A stretch of DNA of 62,244 nucleotides from Thermoanaerobaculum sp. (GCA_021154885.1 JAJKHS010000097.1:1-62244), one strand, 5' to 3'. Shown: positions 8,501 to 17,634, numbered from the stretch's first letter. The notes: a model not told the origin generated them from the sequence alone. Program-made: numbers and translations.

Positions 8501-9880
8501 TCTCACGTCGTCACCACCTCCGGCCGCTATGCGCAGGTCTGGAATTCCGATGGCTCGGGCAAGTCCGTCATCCTGGGCGGACATGAAGAAGAGATCTTGA
8601 ACGCCGCCTTCAGCCCGGACGGTTCCCACGTCGTTACCGCGTCCAAGGATGGCACCGCACGGGTTTGGAACACCGACGGCCCCGGTGAACCCGTCCCCCT
8701 GAAGGACTACAATGTGACCAGCGCCTTCTTCAACCCAGACGGCTCACGCGTGCTCACGATCTCCGCCGATCGCATCGTTCGGATTTGGAATTCCAGCGCC
8801 TTCGGCGAGCCGGTCGTCTTACGCGGACAAATGGGCACAGTGGAAGCTGCCGCTTTCAGCCCAGACGGCTTAAGGGTTCTTACCGCCTCCTCGGATGGAA
8901 CAGCCTGGGTCTGGAATACCGATGGCTCCGGAGCGCCTGTTGTCCTCCATGGACACAAGGACTCGGTCCTGGAGGGCGCTTTCAGCCCAGATGGCTCACG
9001 CGTCGCCACCGCCTCCAGCGATCACACTGCCCGGATCTGGAGCGCTAATGGCTCTGGCCAGCCGGTTGTCCTACGCGGCCATGAAAACGTAGTGAGAACC
9101 GCAGCCTTCAGCCCCGACGGCTCAAAGGTCCTCACCACTTCGGATGACGGCACCGCTAGGGTCTGGAAGGCCGATGGTTCCGGAGCGCCTGTCGTACTCC
9201 ATAAACGGCATGCGCCACTCCGAGCCACCTCCCTCCCAGACGATTCAGGCGTCACCATCGTCAACGCCGGCACGAAGCAGTTCATTTGGAAAGCTGACGG
9301 CTCAGGCAAGCCCATTGAGCTCAACGGAAATTTCACCCTCGACGGTTCCCGAGTCATCACCATCTCCGATGACGGCACCGCACAACTCTGGAATGCCAAC
9401 GGCTCAGGCAAGCCTGTCGTTGTCGGTCGCTTGAAAAGAGGGGTATTGGCCTTCAGCCCGGAAAGCTCCCGCGTTGTCATCGCCTCCAGAAATGAAGGCG
9501 TCCAAATCTGGAATACCGATGGCTCGGGGAAACCACTCGTCCTCAGCGATCCTAGCGATCACGTGGGTGCGCTCAGAGCTACGTTGAGCCCTGATGGATC
9601 TCGAATCCTGGTTCTCTATCGCGATGGCACAGTTAGGACCTGGCGCATCAGTTGGAGAGCGCTGGTCGAGTACCTGAGAGCCTCCATCAACGCCTGTCTT
9701 ACCCCTGGCCAGCGCATGCAGTACCTGAGAGAGCCACTTCCTGCCGCCCAGGCCGCCTTCGAGGCTTGTGAGCGAAGGCACTCCCGCGGACCGAAGGAGC
9801 ACCACACAGCTAGGTCAAGGTTCTCAGAACCGGTAAAATACGACCCGCTCACCCCTCCGGCGTCACGTACGCCGCCGTGA
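5597..9880 (+). CDS. TIR - STAND NTPase - transmembrane - WD40 protein
   Basis: A roughly 1427-residue multidomain protein. Residues about 13-150 are a TIR domain ([37 protein letters not shown], whose Glu fits the NADase catalytic position). Residues 155-570 form a novel-STAND-type ATPase: FCGREAF entry, Walker [12 protein letters not shown] near 200, Walker [12 protein letters not shown] near 300, and winged-helix-like [17 protein letters not shown] membrane segment lies near 611-634. Residues 700-1356 hold 16 WD40-like repeats, enough for two propellers, each with [19 protein letters not shown] and an extra DGSGKPV turn. This is a signal-sensing STAND layout, used in bacterial immunity and regulation; NADase activity and defence are inferences. 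GTG at 5588 is an alternative start. The end overlaps the convergent SDR gene by 32 bp. Confidence 0.88.
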   Translation: MNNKGNSDPDSWRSSLFLSFNGSDREAVVEICRLLEGRGISTFLDEKDLVPGQPWPDALEQALAETGAVAVFLGRDGLGAWQKREMWFALDRQAQAEKAGAKFPVIPILLPGANPSAGFLFLNTWVDLRRGPDDLEALDRLARALHDGASTESKEPLSSICPYRGLEPFGEEDAAFFCGREAFSDRLLEAALKSSFVAVVGPSGSGKSSVVHAGLIPRLRRQRPPAPAWDAVSFTPGERPYHRLAAALLPLLEPEMSEVDRLKESAKLGDSLADRSIRLEDTLSRILEKSKGTGRLLLVADQFEELFTLTTGAAIWKRFADDLLAVTEKLPITLVLALRADFYDRALTFSRELSDRLEGALVNLGPMRREELARAIQEPATRVGLEFELGLVGRILDDVREEPGNLPLLEFALTELWARRSGGSLTNNAYRESGEVAGAIAQRAERDFEKLSPEQQRAAHRVFTELVRVARPEDGSRDTRRRAKLEDFEDAAQQVVARLAAPATRLLVTGRDEKGKNVVEVAHEALIQTWERLRRWLDEDLDFLLWRERLRAYLSDHERSGALLSGGPLAEANQWLGERRKDLGAEEATFIAASIKARDTERAAQARRQRRLILAGLGVAVLIAVLGAIAGWQAIRAKRQAEEARVDSILALQDSIQDPAVMALLALEIDQIPAPRAKASLDAVRFAQRPAMSMLPIAILRGHEEEVVDAAFSPDGTRVVTASSDGTARVWNAGGFGKPVIFRGHKGSLYSASFSRDGSRIVTASQDGTARIWHADGSGKPVILRGHKGPVWSATFSLDGSRVLTSSVDSARVWNTDGSGEPLIFREPAGSHLTADAAFNSAGSRIVTGFLDGTAWVWNADGSGKPVVLRGHKKSVVTVAFSPDGSRVLTAAEDGTARVWKTDGSGEPLVLRAHKEGRLVAAFSPDGSRILTALGDKTARVWNADGSSKPVVLDGQGLIDSADFSPDGSHVVTTSGRYAQVWNSDGSGKSVILGGHEEEILNAAFSPDGSHVVTASKDGTARVWNTDGPGEPVPLKDYNVTSAFFNPDGSRVLTISADRIVRIWNSSAFGEPVVLRGQMGTVEAAAFSPDGLRVLTASSDGTAWVWNTDGSGAPVVLHGHKDSVLEGAFSPDGSRVATASSDHTARIWSANGSGQPVVLRGHENVVRTAAFSPDGSKVLTTSDDGTARVWKADGSGAPVVLHKRHAPLRATSLPDDSGVTIVNAGTKQFIWKADGSGKPIELNGNFTLDGSRVITISDDGTAQLWNANGSGKPVVVGRLKRGVLAFSPESSRVVIASRNEGVQIWNTDGSGKPLVLSDPSDHVGALRATLSPDGSRILVLYRDGTVRTWRISWRALVEYLRASINACLTPGQRMQYLREPLPAAQAAFEACERRHSRGPKEHHTARSRFSEPVKYDPLTPPASRTPP

Positions 9881-10625
9881 TCCCGCCGTCGACCAGGAAA
9901 GTCGCGCCGGTGGTGAAGGAGGATTCGTCGGAGGCGAGGAAGAGGGCGGCTTGGGCGATCTCGTGGGCTTCGCCGAAGCGGCCCATGGGGATGTGGACGA
10001 GCCGGCGCTGGCGCTTCTCTTCGGTGTCCAGATACTTCATCAGCAGCTCGGTGCGCAAGGGGCCCGGGCAGAGGGCGTTGACGCGGATGTTCTCGCGGGC
10101 GTGGATCGTCGCCAGCTCGCGGGTCATGGCCAGGACTCCCCCCTTGCTGGCGGTGTAGGCGAGCTGCGGCGTGGCCGCTCCCAGGACCGCCACGAAGGAG
10201 GCGGTGTTGATGATCGAGCCTCCCCCGGCCCGGCGCAGGACCGGAATGCCGTACTTGCAGCCGAGGAAAACCCCTTTGAGATTGATATTCATGGTGAGGT
10301 CCCAGACCTCTTCCTCGGTCGTCACCGCGTCGCCGTCTTTGGGGTGGGAGATGCCGGCGTTGTTGAACAGCACGTCCAACCGGCCGAAGCTCGCCTCGGC
10401 GGCGCGGATCATTCCCTCGGCCTCGGCTGCCTGCGAGACGTCAGCGTGAAAGTAGACGGCCTCGCTCCCGGCCGCTCGCAGCTCGGACGCGACTGCGTCG
10501 CCGGCCGGATCGTTCACGTCCACGACCACGACCCGCGCGCCTTCCCTGCCGAAAAGGAGCGCCGTTTCGCGGCCGATCCCGGAGCCGGCGCCGGTGATGA
10601 GGGCGACTTTGTTTTCGAGACGCAT
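9849..10625 (-). CDS. SDR-family NAD(P)-dependent oxidoreductase
   Basis: A 258-residue classical short-chain dehydrogenase. It has the coenzyme motif TGAGSGIG, the NNAG motif, catalytic Ser in NTASF, catalytic Tyr/Lys in YTASK, and a C-terminal LVDGG. Asp after the second strand (VVVVDVND) favours NAD(H) over NADP(H). It is the third gene of a tight minus-strand operon after an aldehyde dehydrogenase and a glutamine-synthetase-like ligase, 14 bp downstream of the latter, so it may act on an alcohol or keto intermediate of amine catabolism. The substrate is not known. Confidence 0.88.
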   Translation of the reverse strand: MRLENKVALITGAGSGIGRETALLFGREGARVVVVDVNDPAGDAVASELRAAGSEAVYFHADVSQAAEAEGMIRAAEASFGRLDVLFNNAGISHPKDGDAVTTEEEVWDLTMNINLKGVFLGCKYGIPVLRRAGGGSIINTASFVAVLGAATPQLAYTASKGGVLAMTRELATIHARENIRVNALCPGPLRTELLMKYLDTEEKRQRRLVHIPMGRFGEAHEIAQAALFLASDESSFTTGATFLVDGGITAAYVTPEG

Positions 10626-10639
10626 CCAGATCTCCTGTT

Positions 10640-12028
10640 TCAGGCCCGTTCAAAGTACCGCGCCCGCTCCCAGCAGGTCACCACCTCGTCGAACTTCCGC
10701 TGCTCGGTCTGCAAAAAGTGGAGGTAGTGCTCGGTCACATCCGCGCCGAAGGCTTCGCGCGCCAGGTCGCTCTGCTCCAGCTCGTCGATCGCCTCGCGCA
10801 GGGTCGCGGGGACGCGCGGCAGCTCGCGGGCGGCGTAGATGTCGCCCTGGAAGACGTCCGGCGGCTCGATGCGGTTGCGGATGCCGTCGAGGCCGGCGGC
10901 GATGGCGGCAGCGTACGCAATATAAGGATTGGCGTCGGCGCCGGGGATGCGGCATTCGATGCGCAGCGACGAGCCGTGCCCCACCACCCGGAAGCCGGCG
11001 GTGCGGTTGTCGTAGCTCCAGGCGATGGCCGTCGGCGCCCAGGAGCGCGACTGGTAGCGCTTGTAGGAGGAGATATACGGGGCGTAGAAGGCGGCGAAGG
11101 CGCGCGCGTGGCGAATCCAGCCGCCGAGGAACCAGCGGAACGTATCGCTCGCCTCGACCGGGCCCGTGGGCCGGTCGCCCGGAAAGACGTTCCTGCCGTC
11201 CTCCGCGCCCCAGAGGCTGACGTGGACGTGGGCGCTCGACCCCGTGTGCTTCTCGTCCCACTTCGCCATGAACGTCACCGCCTTCCCCTGCGTCCAGGCG
11301 ATCTCCTTGGCCGCGTGCTTATAGATCACGTTACGGTCGGCCTGGGTCAGCGCCTCGCTGAAACGGAGGTTGATCTCCTGCTGGCCGAGCCCGGCCTCGC
11401 CTTTGCTGACCTCGACGGGGACGCCGCTCTGGTCGAGGTGCCGCCGGATGGCGCCGATCAGCTCCTCTTCCTTGGTGCCCTGGAAGATGTGGTAGTCCTC
11501 GTTGTAGTCCCCCATGGGCCGCAGGTCGTGATATCTCTTCGCCCGCGCCTCGGCGAAGCTGTCGTCGAAGGCGTAGAGCTCGATCTCCGTGCCGCCCATC
11601 ACCCGGAAACCGGCCTCCAGCGCCCGCGCGAGCTGGCGCTGCAGCATGCGGCGCGGTGAAACCTCGACCGGCTGCTCGTGGCGGTCCAGGAGGTCGCACA
11701 GCACCAGGGCGGTCTGCGGCAGCCAGGTAGCCCGGCGCAGGGTGGCGAAGTCGGGCACGCAGTGGAAGTCGCCGTAGCCGCTCTCCCAGCTCGTGTACTT
11801 GTAGCCGGGGATGACGTCCATTTCCATGTCGCAGGCGAGCAGGTAGTCGCAGGCGTGCATGCCGTGGCCGGCCACCGTGTCGAGGAAATAGGGGGCGGTG
11901 ATCCGCTTGCCCATCAGGCGGCCGTACATGTCGGGGAAGACCGCCAGGACCGTCTCGACCTCGCCGCGCTCCACGAGGTCGGCCAGATCTCCCTGGGTCA
12001 GCATGCCGCGCACCGGCTTGTCGCTCAT
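10640..12028 (-). CDS. Glutamine-synthetase-family gamma-glutamyl-amine ligase (PuuA-like)
   Basis: A 462-residue GS-III-type ligase resembling glutamate-putrescine ligase rather than true glutamine synthetase. Conserved parts include the N-terminal DMYGRLMGKRI region, GGTEIELYAFD with metal-binding Glu residues, GEAGLGQQEINLRF, SSAHVHVSLW for ATP/metal contact, and NPYIAYAAAIAAGLDG. It should ATP-dependently attach glutamate to an amine such as putrescine or ethanolamine. The adjacent aldehyde dehydrogenase (15 bp upstream in the operon) fits oxidation of the gamma-glutamyl-aldehyde in this pathway. No amine oxidase (puuB) or hydrolase (puuD) is in the window, so the pathway is incomplete here. 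Confidence 0.85.
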   Translation of the reverse strand: MSDKPVRGMLTQGDLADLVERGEVETVLAVFPDMYGRLMGKRITAPYFLDTVAGHGMHACDYLLACDMEMDVIPGYKYTSWESGYGDFHCVPDFATLRRATWLPQTALVLCDLLDRHEQPVEVSPRRMLQRQLARALEAGFRVMGGTEIELYAFDDSFAEARAKRYHDLRPMGDYNEDYHIFQGTKEEELIGAIRRHLDQSGVPVEVSKGEAGLGQQEINLRFSEALTQADRNVIYKHAAKEIAWTQGKAVTFMAKWDEKHTGSSAHVHVSLWGAEDGRNVFPGDRPTGPVEASDTFRWFLGGWIRHARAFAAFYAPYISSYKRYQSRSWAPTAIAWSYDNRTAGFRVVGHGSSLRIECRIPGADANPYIAYAAAIAAGLDGIRNRIEPPDVFQGDIYAARELPRVPATLREAIDELEQSDLAREAFGADVTEHYLHFLQTEQRKFDEVVTCWERARYFERA

Positions 12029-12043
12029 CTCCTCACCTCACGA

Positions 12044-13516
12044 CTATGAATCCGCGATGAACACGCTCTTCCACTCGCTGTAGTGATCGAGCGCCGAGGG
12101 ACCCAGCTCGCGCCCGACGCCGCTGCGTTTGACGCCGCCGAACGGCATCTCCAGGTGGACGCTCCAGCTCGTATTGACCGAGATCACGCCGGTCTCGATC
12201 GCCCGCACGACCCGCAGCGCCCGGCCGACGTCGCGCGTCCAGAGCGAGCCGGAGAGGCCGTAGATCGTGCCGTTGGCGAGCCGGATGGCCTCCTCCTCGG
12301 TGTCGAACGGCAGGAGGGAGACCACGGGACCGAAAATCTCCTCCTGGGCGATAGCCATCCCGGGGGTGACGTCGCGGAACACGGCCGGCGCGTAGAAGCT
12401 GCCGCGGTCGAAGGGGTCCCCCGCGAGCGGCCGGCCGCCGGTGCAGAGCGTCGCCCCCTCGGCGACGCCGCGACGCACCCAGCCGTCGACCTTGTCGCGA
12501 TGCGAGGGCGAGATGAGCGAGCCGATCTCGGTCGCCGCATTCTGGGGATCGCCCACGCGCAGGGCCTGGACGCGGGCCACGAAACGCTCGACCACCTCTT
12601 CATAGACCGGCCGCTCGACGAGGACCCGGCTCCTGGCGCAGCAGTCCTGGCCGGCGTTGCCGAAGGAGCCGGAGACCGAGGCGCCGGCCTTCTCCAGGTC
12701 GGCGTCGGCGAAAATCAGGCTGGCCGATTTGCCTCCCAATTCCAGGGAGACACGCTTGACGTCACCGGCCGCCGTGCGCATCACTTCGCTGCCGACCTCG
12801 GTCGAGCCGGTGAAGGAGATCTTGCGCACGTCCGGGTGCCGGGCGAGCGCCGAACCGGCGGCGCCCCCCGGTCCCGGCACGACGTTGAGCACTCCGGGCG
12901 GCAGTCCGGCCTCGGCGGCCAGCTCGGCCAGGCGCAGGGCGGAGAGCGGCGTGGCCGACGCCGGCTTGACCACCACCGAGTTGCCGAGCGCCAGGGCGGG
13001 AGAGACCTTCCAGGTGGTAATGGCGAAGGGGAAGTTCCACGGTACGATCAGGCCGCAGACGCCGACCGGCTCGCGGAAGGTGAGGCCGGTGCCGGGCGCG
13101 GAGAGCGGCACGGTCCGGCCGCCGAAGGCCGGGATCAGGCCAGCGTAATACTGGAAGCACGCCGCCCCCATCTCGACCTCGCCGCGCGCCTCCGCGATGG
13201 GCTTGCCCACGTTGCGCGATTCGAGCGCCGCAAGCTCCTCGGCCTCCTCTCGAATCCGCTCGGCCAGCCGCAGCAGCACCCGCGCCCGCTCGGCCACGGT
13301 GGCCCGCCGCCAGTCCCCCCGCTCCCAGGAGCGCCGGGCCGCGGCCACCGCGGCGTCGACGTCCTCGGGTCCCGCCTGGGCGACCCGCGCAAGGATCTCT
13401 CCCGTCGCGGGATTGAGGACCGGGGCGGATTGGCCCGAGCGGGCGGACACGGACCGGCCGTCGATCCAGAGCCCGGCTGCGACGGGGGTGTGAGCGGCCA
13501 TGGCGAGGCGGATCAT
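12044..13516 (-). CDS. NAD(P)-dependent aldehyde dehydrogenase
   Basis: A 490-residue ALDH, normal family length. Motifs include NFPFAI in the coenzyme groove, FTGSTEVGSEV, general-base Glu in LELGGKSA, and the nucleophile in GQDCCARSRV (catalytic Cys of the doublet). EEIFGPVVSLLPF near the C-terminus is also present. It is similar in type to betaine-aldehyde or gamma-glutamyl-aminobutyraldehyde dehydrogenases. As first gene of the operon with the PuuA-like ligase and SDR, oxidation of an amine-derived aldehyde is the most likely role. An in-frame ATG at 13501 (MAAHTPV) is an equally good start; neither has a clear RBS. Confidence 0.88.
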   Translation of the reverse strand: MIRLAMAAHTPVAAGLWIDGRSVSARSGQSAPVLNPATGEILARVAQAGPEDVDAAVAAARRSWERGDWRRATVAERARVLLRLAERIREEAEELAALESRNVGKPIAEARGEVEMGAACFQYYAGLIPAFGGRTVPLSAPGTGLTFREPVGVCGLIVPWNFPFAITTWKVSPALALGNSVVVKPASATPLSALRLAELAAEAGLPPGVLNVVPGPGGAAGSALARHPDVRKISFTGSTEVGSEVMRTAAGDVKRVSLELGGKSASLIFADADLEKAGASVSGSFGNAGQDCCARSRVLVERPVYEEVVERFVARVQALRVGDPQNAATEIGSLISPSHRDKVDGWVRRGVAEGATLCTGGRPLAGDPFDRGSFYAPAVFRDVTPGMAIAQEEIFGPVVSLLPFDTEEEAIRLANGTIYGLSGSLWTRDVGRALRVVRAIETGVISVNTSWSVHLEMPFGGVKRSGVGRELGPSALDHYSEWKSVFIADS

Positions 13517-13601
13517 ACAGCCGCGGTAACGGCAGGGACAGCAGGGACAAACAAGGACACCGGAAGAACCGGGTGTGTTCTTCGTTGGAGGGCCCGGCGG
13601 C

Positions 13602-14009
13602 TCAGCTCGCCGTCCGGGCCGGCGCGTAGCGGTGGAAGAAGGAGACGATCTCGGCGACCGAGAGGAGGGAGCTGGCGTTGCGGAACTCGCCGTCGAGCTG
13701 CGCCGCGACGAGCGAACCGTCCGGCTCCACGATCGCCACCGCGGGGATGCCGCTCTCGACGGTCATGCCGTACCGCTCCATGAGGTCGATGTTGCGGTCC
13801 CGGTTCCCCACCGAGACCTTGACGACGACGAAGCTGGGATCGACGATGGGGGCCACGAGCCGGTGACCCAGAGCCTTTTTGAAGGCGTCGCAGTCGGGGC
13901 ACCAGTCGGACCCGAAGACCACGGCCACACGCTTTCCCTCCCCCGCCGCCCGCACCCGCGCGGCCTCGATCTCGGCCCGCGCATTGTCCTGATACGTTGA
14001 ATTCTCCAT
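13602..14009 (-). CDS. Thioredoxin-fold protein with CPDC active site
   Basis: A 135-residue thioredoxin-like protein. The redox site reads VVFGSDWCPDCDAF (C-P-D-C), the cis-Pro region is GIPAVAIVEPDG, and the rest follows the thioredoxin fold. No signal peptide is seen, so it probably acts in the cytoplasm as a disulfide reductase or thiol buffer. It is transcribed away from the FHA-PP2C gene, with about 75 bp between the two starts. The 85 bp between it and the aldehyde dehydrogenase contain a GGGAC-type short repeat (13535-13558) and a small hairpin. Confidence 0.8.
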   Translation of the reverse strand: MENSTYQDNARAEIEAARVRAAGEGKRVAVVFGSDWCPDCDAFKKALGHRLVAPIVDPSFVVVKVSVGNRDRNIDLMERYGMTVESGIPAVAIVEPDGSLVAAQLDGEFRNASSLLSVAEIVSFFHRYAPARTAS

Positions 14010-14083
14010 GGCCCTAGGGTGCCGTCAGTCGCCGATTTCGGGACGCGGGCGCCCCCACTGAGATGACGGTCTAGAATGCCGCC

Positions 14084-15763
14084 ATGCTCAAGCTCCACGT
14101 CGTCCCTCCCGAAGGGTTGCCATTCGACCACCCCTTCACGGGAGACTCGCTGGTCGTCGGCCGCGCCGCCGACGCGGACCTGATGCTGGCCGATCCCTTC
14201 CTGTCGCGCCGGCACTCGCGGCTCTTCCGCGCCGGCTCGACGGTCTACGTGGAGGACCTGGGCTCGCGCAACGGCACGCTGCTCAACGGCCAGAAGGTGC
14301 TGGAGCCGTCAGCGATCGTGCCGGGGGATACGGTCAGGATCAGCGGCAGCGTCCTCACGCTCCTGGAGGAATCCCCCCCGGCGCACCGCGTCACCCAGGT
14401 CGACAGCGTCCTGGAGGATGGCACGATCTTCCGCAACGCCTCCGAGCTGCTCGATCGCCAGAATTCCCCCGACGCCGCCCAGCTCCAGGGCGAGGCCGGC
14501 CTGCGGCGCTACGCCGAGCGGCTCAAGCTGCTGAACGAGATCCACCAGGCTCTCGGCCGGTCGCTCTCCCTGGAGGGGCTGCTGGAGCTGATCCTCGAGC
14601 GCACCCTCGACCATCTGCGCCCGGACCGCGGCGCCATCCTCCTCAAGGAGGCCGACGGCGAGCTCCGGCCCGCGGCCACCCGCTCGACGGCGAGCAACCT
14701 CGACGAGATGCGCTTCTCTCGCACCCTGGTGCGCGAGGTCGCCGAGAAGAACATGGCCGCCCTGGTGCTGGACGCCTGGACGGACGTGCGCTTCGCCGAG
14801 GCGCCGAGCATCCTGTTCTCGGGCGTGCGCAGCCTGATCGCCGCGCCGCTCCTCGGTCCGGAGGGGACGCTGGGGCTGATCGTCCTCGAATCCCGCCTGC
14901 AGGTGCGCCAGTTCGCGGAGGAGGACCTCGAGCTGCTGGTATCGCTGGCGGCGGTGGCGGCCCTCCACCTGCGCAACCTCAAACTGGCCCTGGAGGCCGA
15001 GGAGCGGCGGCGCCTGGAGGAGGAGCTGGCGCTCGCCCGGCGCATCCAGATGGCCCTGCTGCCGAGCCAGTTGCCGCAGGTCGCGGGGTGGGAGCTCTAC
15101 GGCGCGAACTTCCCGTCGCGCGTGGTGTCCGGCGACTACTACGAGGTGGTGCCGCGCGGCGACGGCCGCGAGCTGGTGCTGATGATCGCGGACGTCTCCG
15201 GCAAGGGGGTCGCGGCCTCGCTCCTCACCGCCTCGCTCCAGGCCTTCTCCGCCGGCCCGGTGGAGGACGGCCTGCCGCCGGACGAGATCTGCGTCCGCCT
15301 GTCGCGCCTCCTCTATCGCCGGACGCCGCCGGAGAAGTTCGCGACGGCGCTGCTCGCCGTCCTGGAGCCGGCCACCGGCCGGCTGCGCTATACGAACGCC
15401 GGCCATAATCCGGGTCTGATCATCCGCGCCGGCGGCAGTACCGCGGGGATCGAGGAGCTGGGTCCCACCGGCGTCCCTCTGGGCCTCCTGCCCGGCGCGC
15501 TCTATGGCGCCGCCGAGGCGACGCTCGCGCCGGGAGACCTCCTGGTCCTCTACACCGACGGCATCGCCGAGGCCGCGAGCCCGGACGACGAGGAATACGG
15601 CCTGGAGCGCATCAAGCAGACCTGCTCCCGCCACCGCGGTGAGCCCTGCGCCCGTCTGGCGGCGGCCTTGGAAAAGGATCTGGAGACCTTCGCCCGCGGC
15701 GTGCCCTTCGCGGACGACCGGACGATCGTGCTGGCGCATCATCGGCCTGCCCTGGCCCGTTAG
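14084..15763 (+). CDS. FHA-GAF-PP2C (SpoIIE/RsbU-type) serine phosphatase
   Basis: A 559-residue signalling protein. Residues 1-95 form an FHA domain (VVGRAADADLML, SRRHSRLF, DLGSRNGTLLNG), which reads phosphothreonine. Residues about 145-300 form a GAF domain for small-ligand or redox sensing, then a helical linker (EERRRLEEELALARRIQ). Residues 320-555 are a PPM/SpoIIE phosphatase with VSGDYYEV, IADVSGKG, TNAGHNPG and DGIAEA metal and core motifs. It probably dephosphorylates a partner such as an anti-anti-sigma factor, none of which is visible nearby. The C-terminus (HHRPALAR) is encoded by the first unit of a 21-bp tandem repeat. Confidence 0.9.
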   Translation: MLKLHVVPPEGLPFDHPFTGDSLVVGRAADADLMLADPFLSRRHSRLFRAGSTVYVEDLGSRNGTLLNGQKVLEPSAIVPGDTVRISGSVLTLLEESPPAHRVTQVDSVLEDGTIFRNASELLDRQNSPDAAQLQGEAGLRRYAERLKLLNEIHQALGRSLSLEGLLELILERTLDHLRPDRGAILLKEADGELRPAATRSTASNLDEMRFSRTLVREVAEKNMAALVLDAWTDVRFAEAPSILFSGVRSLIAAPLLGPEGTLGLIVLESRLQVRQFAEEDLELLVSLAAVAALHLRNLKLALEAEERRRLEEELALARRIQMALLPSQLPQVAGWELYGANFPSRVVSGDYYEVVPRGDGRELVLMIADVSGKGVAASLLTASLQAFSAGPVEDGLPPDEICVRLSRLLYRRTPPEKFATALLAVLEPATGRLRYTNAGHNPGLIIRAGGSTAGIEELGPTGVPLGLLPGALYGAAEATLAPGDLLVLYTDGIAEAASPDDEEYGLERIKQTCSRHRGEPCARLAAALEKDLETFARGVPFADDRTIVLAHHRPALAR

Positions 15764-15953
15764 CGGCTTCCCTTCGCCCGTGACGGGCTTCGCTTGGCCC
15801 GGCAGCGGCTTCGCTTGGCCCGGCACCGGCTTACACAGGCCTGTGATTGGCTTACACAGGCCTGTCATCGGCCTACACATTCCCGCCAGCGGCCTGTGTA
15901 TGCCCGTCATCGGCTTCGCTTGGCCCGTCATCGGCTTCCGCTGGCCCGGTACG
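15744..15953. repeat. Ten 21-bp tandem repeats
   Basis: Ten consecutive 21-nt units run from 15744 to 15953. Each starts GGCTT or GGCCT, has GGCCCG or a variant in the middle and ends with GTCATC, GGCAGC or a similar form. Unit 1 contains the stop codon of the PP2C gene. Because 21 is divisible by three, frames stay open on both strands and would encode 7-residue repeats (GFAWPVI-type on plus, MTGQAKP-type on minus). Units differ by substitutions, not indels. No protein function is claimed. Confidence 0.9.
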
Positions 15954-15980
15954 AGTCATGCAGTACCATCCGCATCCCAG

Positions 15981-16601
15981 ATGTCCGCAAGCGCCCCCTT
16001 CCCCACCGCCGTCGCCGTCCTCCCCGCGGCCGGCGCCTCCCGCCGGATGGGACGGCCGAAGCTCCTCCTCCCTTTCCGCGGCGCCCCGCTCGTGGCGGCG
16101 GTGGTGGCGGCTTTGCGGGATGGGGGCGCGGAGCGCATCGTCCTCGTCACGGCGCCTGGGGACGAGGAGCTGCGGACCTGGGCACGGCAGGCGGGCCTGG
16201 CCACGGCCGTGAATCCGGAGCCGGCGCGCGGCATGCTCTCCAGCATCCAGGAGGGCGTCGACGCCCTGGGCGGCGCGGACGCCCTCGTCCGGCGCGGCGC
16301 GATCCTCCTCGTCTCCCCCGCCGACCTCCCCCGCCTGCGCGCCGAGTCCGTCGCCGAGCTGCTGCGCCGGATGGCCGCCGCCAGCGCTCCGCTCGCCGTG
16401 CCCGTTTTTCAAGGCCAGCGCGGCCATCCCCTGGCCCTTGCCCCGGCGCTGATCCCGGAGGTCTTCACCCTCGATCCCACCGTCGGCCTGAAGCAGCTCC
16501 GCGACCGTCATGCGGCCGAGTTGCTGGAGGTGACGGTGGACGATCCCGGCGTGGTGATGGACGTGGATACGCCCGGGGACTATGAGAGGCTGGAGACATG
16601 A
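15981..16601 (+). CDS. MocA/MobA-like nucleotidyltransferase
   Basis: A 206-residue GT-A-fold NTP transferase of the MobA/MocA type. It opens with VLPAAGASRRMGRPKLLLPF, the G-x-x-x-R-M-G-x-x-K nucleotide-binding signature, and has LVSPADLPRLR as the metal-binding segment and GHPLALAP further on. Relatives transfer CMP or GMP to the molybdenum cofactor, or activate sugars; no molybdoenzyme is nearby, so the substrate is open. The ATG at 15981 is chosen because the frame upstream is only the 21-bp repeat array. It overlaps the next gene by ATGA, so the two are coupled. Confidence 0.8.
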   Translation: MSASAPFPTAVAVLPAAGASRRMGRPKLLLPFRGAPLVAAVVAALRDGGAERIVLVTAPGDEELRTWARQAGLATAVNPEPARGMLSSIQEGVDALGGADALVRRGAILLVSPADLPRLRAESVAELLRRMAAASAPLAVPVFQGQRGHPLALAPALIPEVFTLDPTVGLKQLRDRHAAELLEVTVDDPGVVMDVDTPGDYERLET

Positions 16602-17581
16602 GCGCTACGCCCATCGTCATCGCCCACCGCGGCGCCAGCGGCTACCGGCCCGAGCACACGCTCGAGGCCTACGAGCTGGCGATCGACATGGGTGCGGATT
16701 TCATCGAGCCCGACCTGGTGACCACCCGGGACGGCATCCTCCTCGCCCGCCATGAGAACGAGATCTCCGAGACCACCGACGTCGCCGGCCATCCCGAATT
16801 CGCCGGCTGGCGCACCACCAAACGGATCGACGGCCGCGAGGTCACCGGCTGGTTCACCGAGGACTTCACTTTCGCCGAGATCACCACCCTGCGCGCCCGC
16901 GAGCGCCTGCCGTTCCGCAGGCACGAGCACGACGGCCGCTTCAAGGTCGCGACGCTCGAAGAGGTGCTGGACCTCGCCGTGCGCAAGAGCCTGGAGATGG
17001 GGCGCACGATCGGCGTCTATCCCGAGACCAAGCACCCGACGTATTTCCGCTCGCTCGGGTTGCCGCTGGAGGAGGCGCTCCTCCTGGCCCTGGAGGCGAA
17101 GGGTTACCGTGGACGGCTGGCCCCGGTCTTCATCCAGTCGTTCGAGACCGGTAACCTGCGGGAGCTGCGGCGGTGGACGGACCTCCCCCTCATTCAGCTC
17201 CTGGACGACGCGGGGCAGCCCTGGGACCTCGCCGCGGCGGGCGATTCGCGCACCTACGCCGACCTCGCCACGCCGCAGGGCCTGGCCGCCATCGCCGGCT
17301 ACGCCGAGGGCATCGGCCCGAGCAAGCGGCTGATCGTCCCCGCCGGGCCGGACGGACAGCTCCGGCCGCCCACCTCCCTCGTGGCGGATGCCCACCGCGC
17401 CGGCCTCGTCGTCCACCCTTGGACCTTCCGCAGCGAGGACACCTTCCTCGCCGCCGACTACGAAGGGCAGCCGGAGCGGGAGTACGAGCAGTTCTTCGAC
17501 CTCGGCGTGGACGGCCTGTTCAGCGACTTTTCCGATGTCGCCGTGCGGGCCCGCGACGCCTGGATGGGGAGGCGCGCCTGA
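16598..17581 (+). CDS. Glycerophosphodiester phosphodiesterase (GDPD)
   Basis: A 327-residue GlpQ-type GDPD. The catalytic and metal motifs are IAHRGASGYRPEHT (both His and Glu), FIEPDLVTTRDGILLARHE, and VYPETKHPTYF. The C-terminal VDGLFSDFSDVA closes the TIM barrel. It hydrolyses glycerophosphodiesters to glycerol-3-phosphate plus an alcohol. No signal peptide is present, so it should be cytoplasmic, unlike periplasmic GlpQ. It is translationally coupled to the MocA-like gene by a 4-bp overlap and followed by a small GNAT gene. Confidence 0.9.
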   Translation: MSATPIVIAHRGASGYRPEHTLEAYELAIDMGADFIEPDLVTTRDGILLARHENEISETTDVAGHPEFAGWRTTKRIDGREVTGWFTEDFTFAEITTLRARERLPFRRHEHDGRFKVATLEEVLDLAVRKSLEMGRTIGVYPETKHPTYFRSLGLPLEEALLLALEAKGYRGRLAPVFIQSFETGNLRELRRWTDLPLIQLLDDAGQPWDLAAAGDSRTYADLATPQGLAAIAGYAEGIGPSKRLIVPAGPDGQLRPPTSLVADAHRAGLVVHPWTFRSEDTFLAADYEGQPEREYEQFFDLGVDGLFSDFSDVAVRARDAWMGRRA

Positions 17582-17634
17582 GCTGGATCGAGGGGATCTA
17601 CAATACCCGTCTCACGGTCGAGAGGAGGATAGGG

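Noticed and set aside
14309-15931. Long minus-strand frame across the PP2C gene ending in MTGQAKP repeats
   Set aside because: Most of it is the shadow of the FHA-GAF-PP2C gene; the repeat portion stays open only because the unit length is 21.
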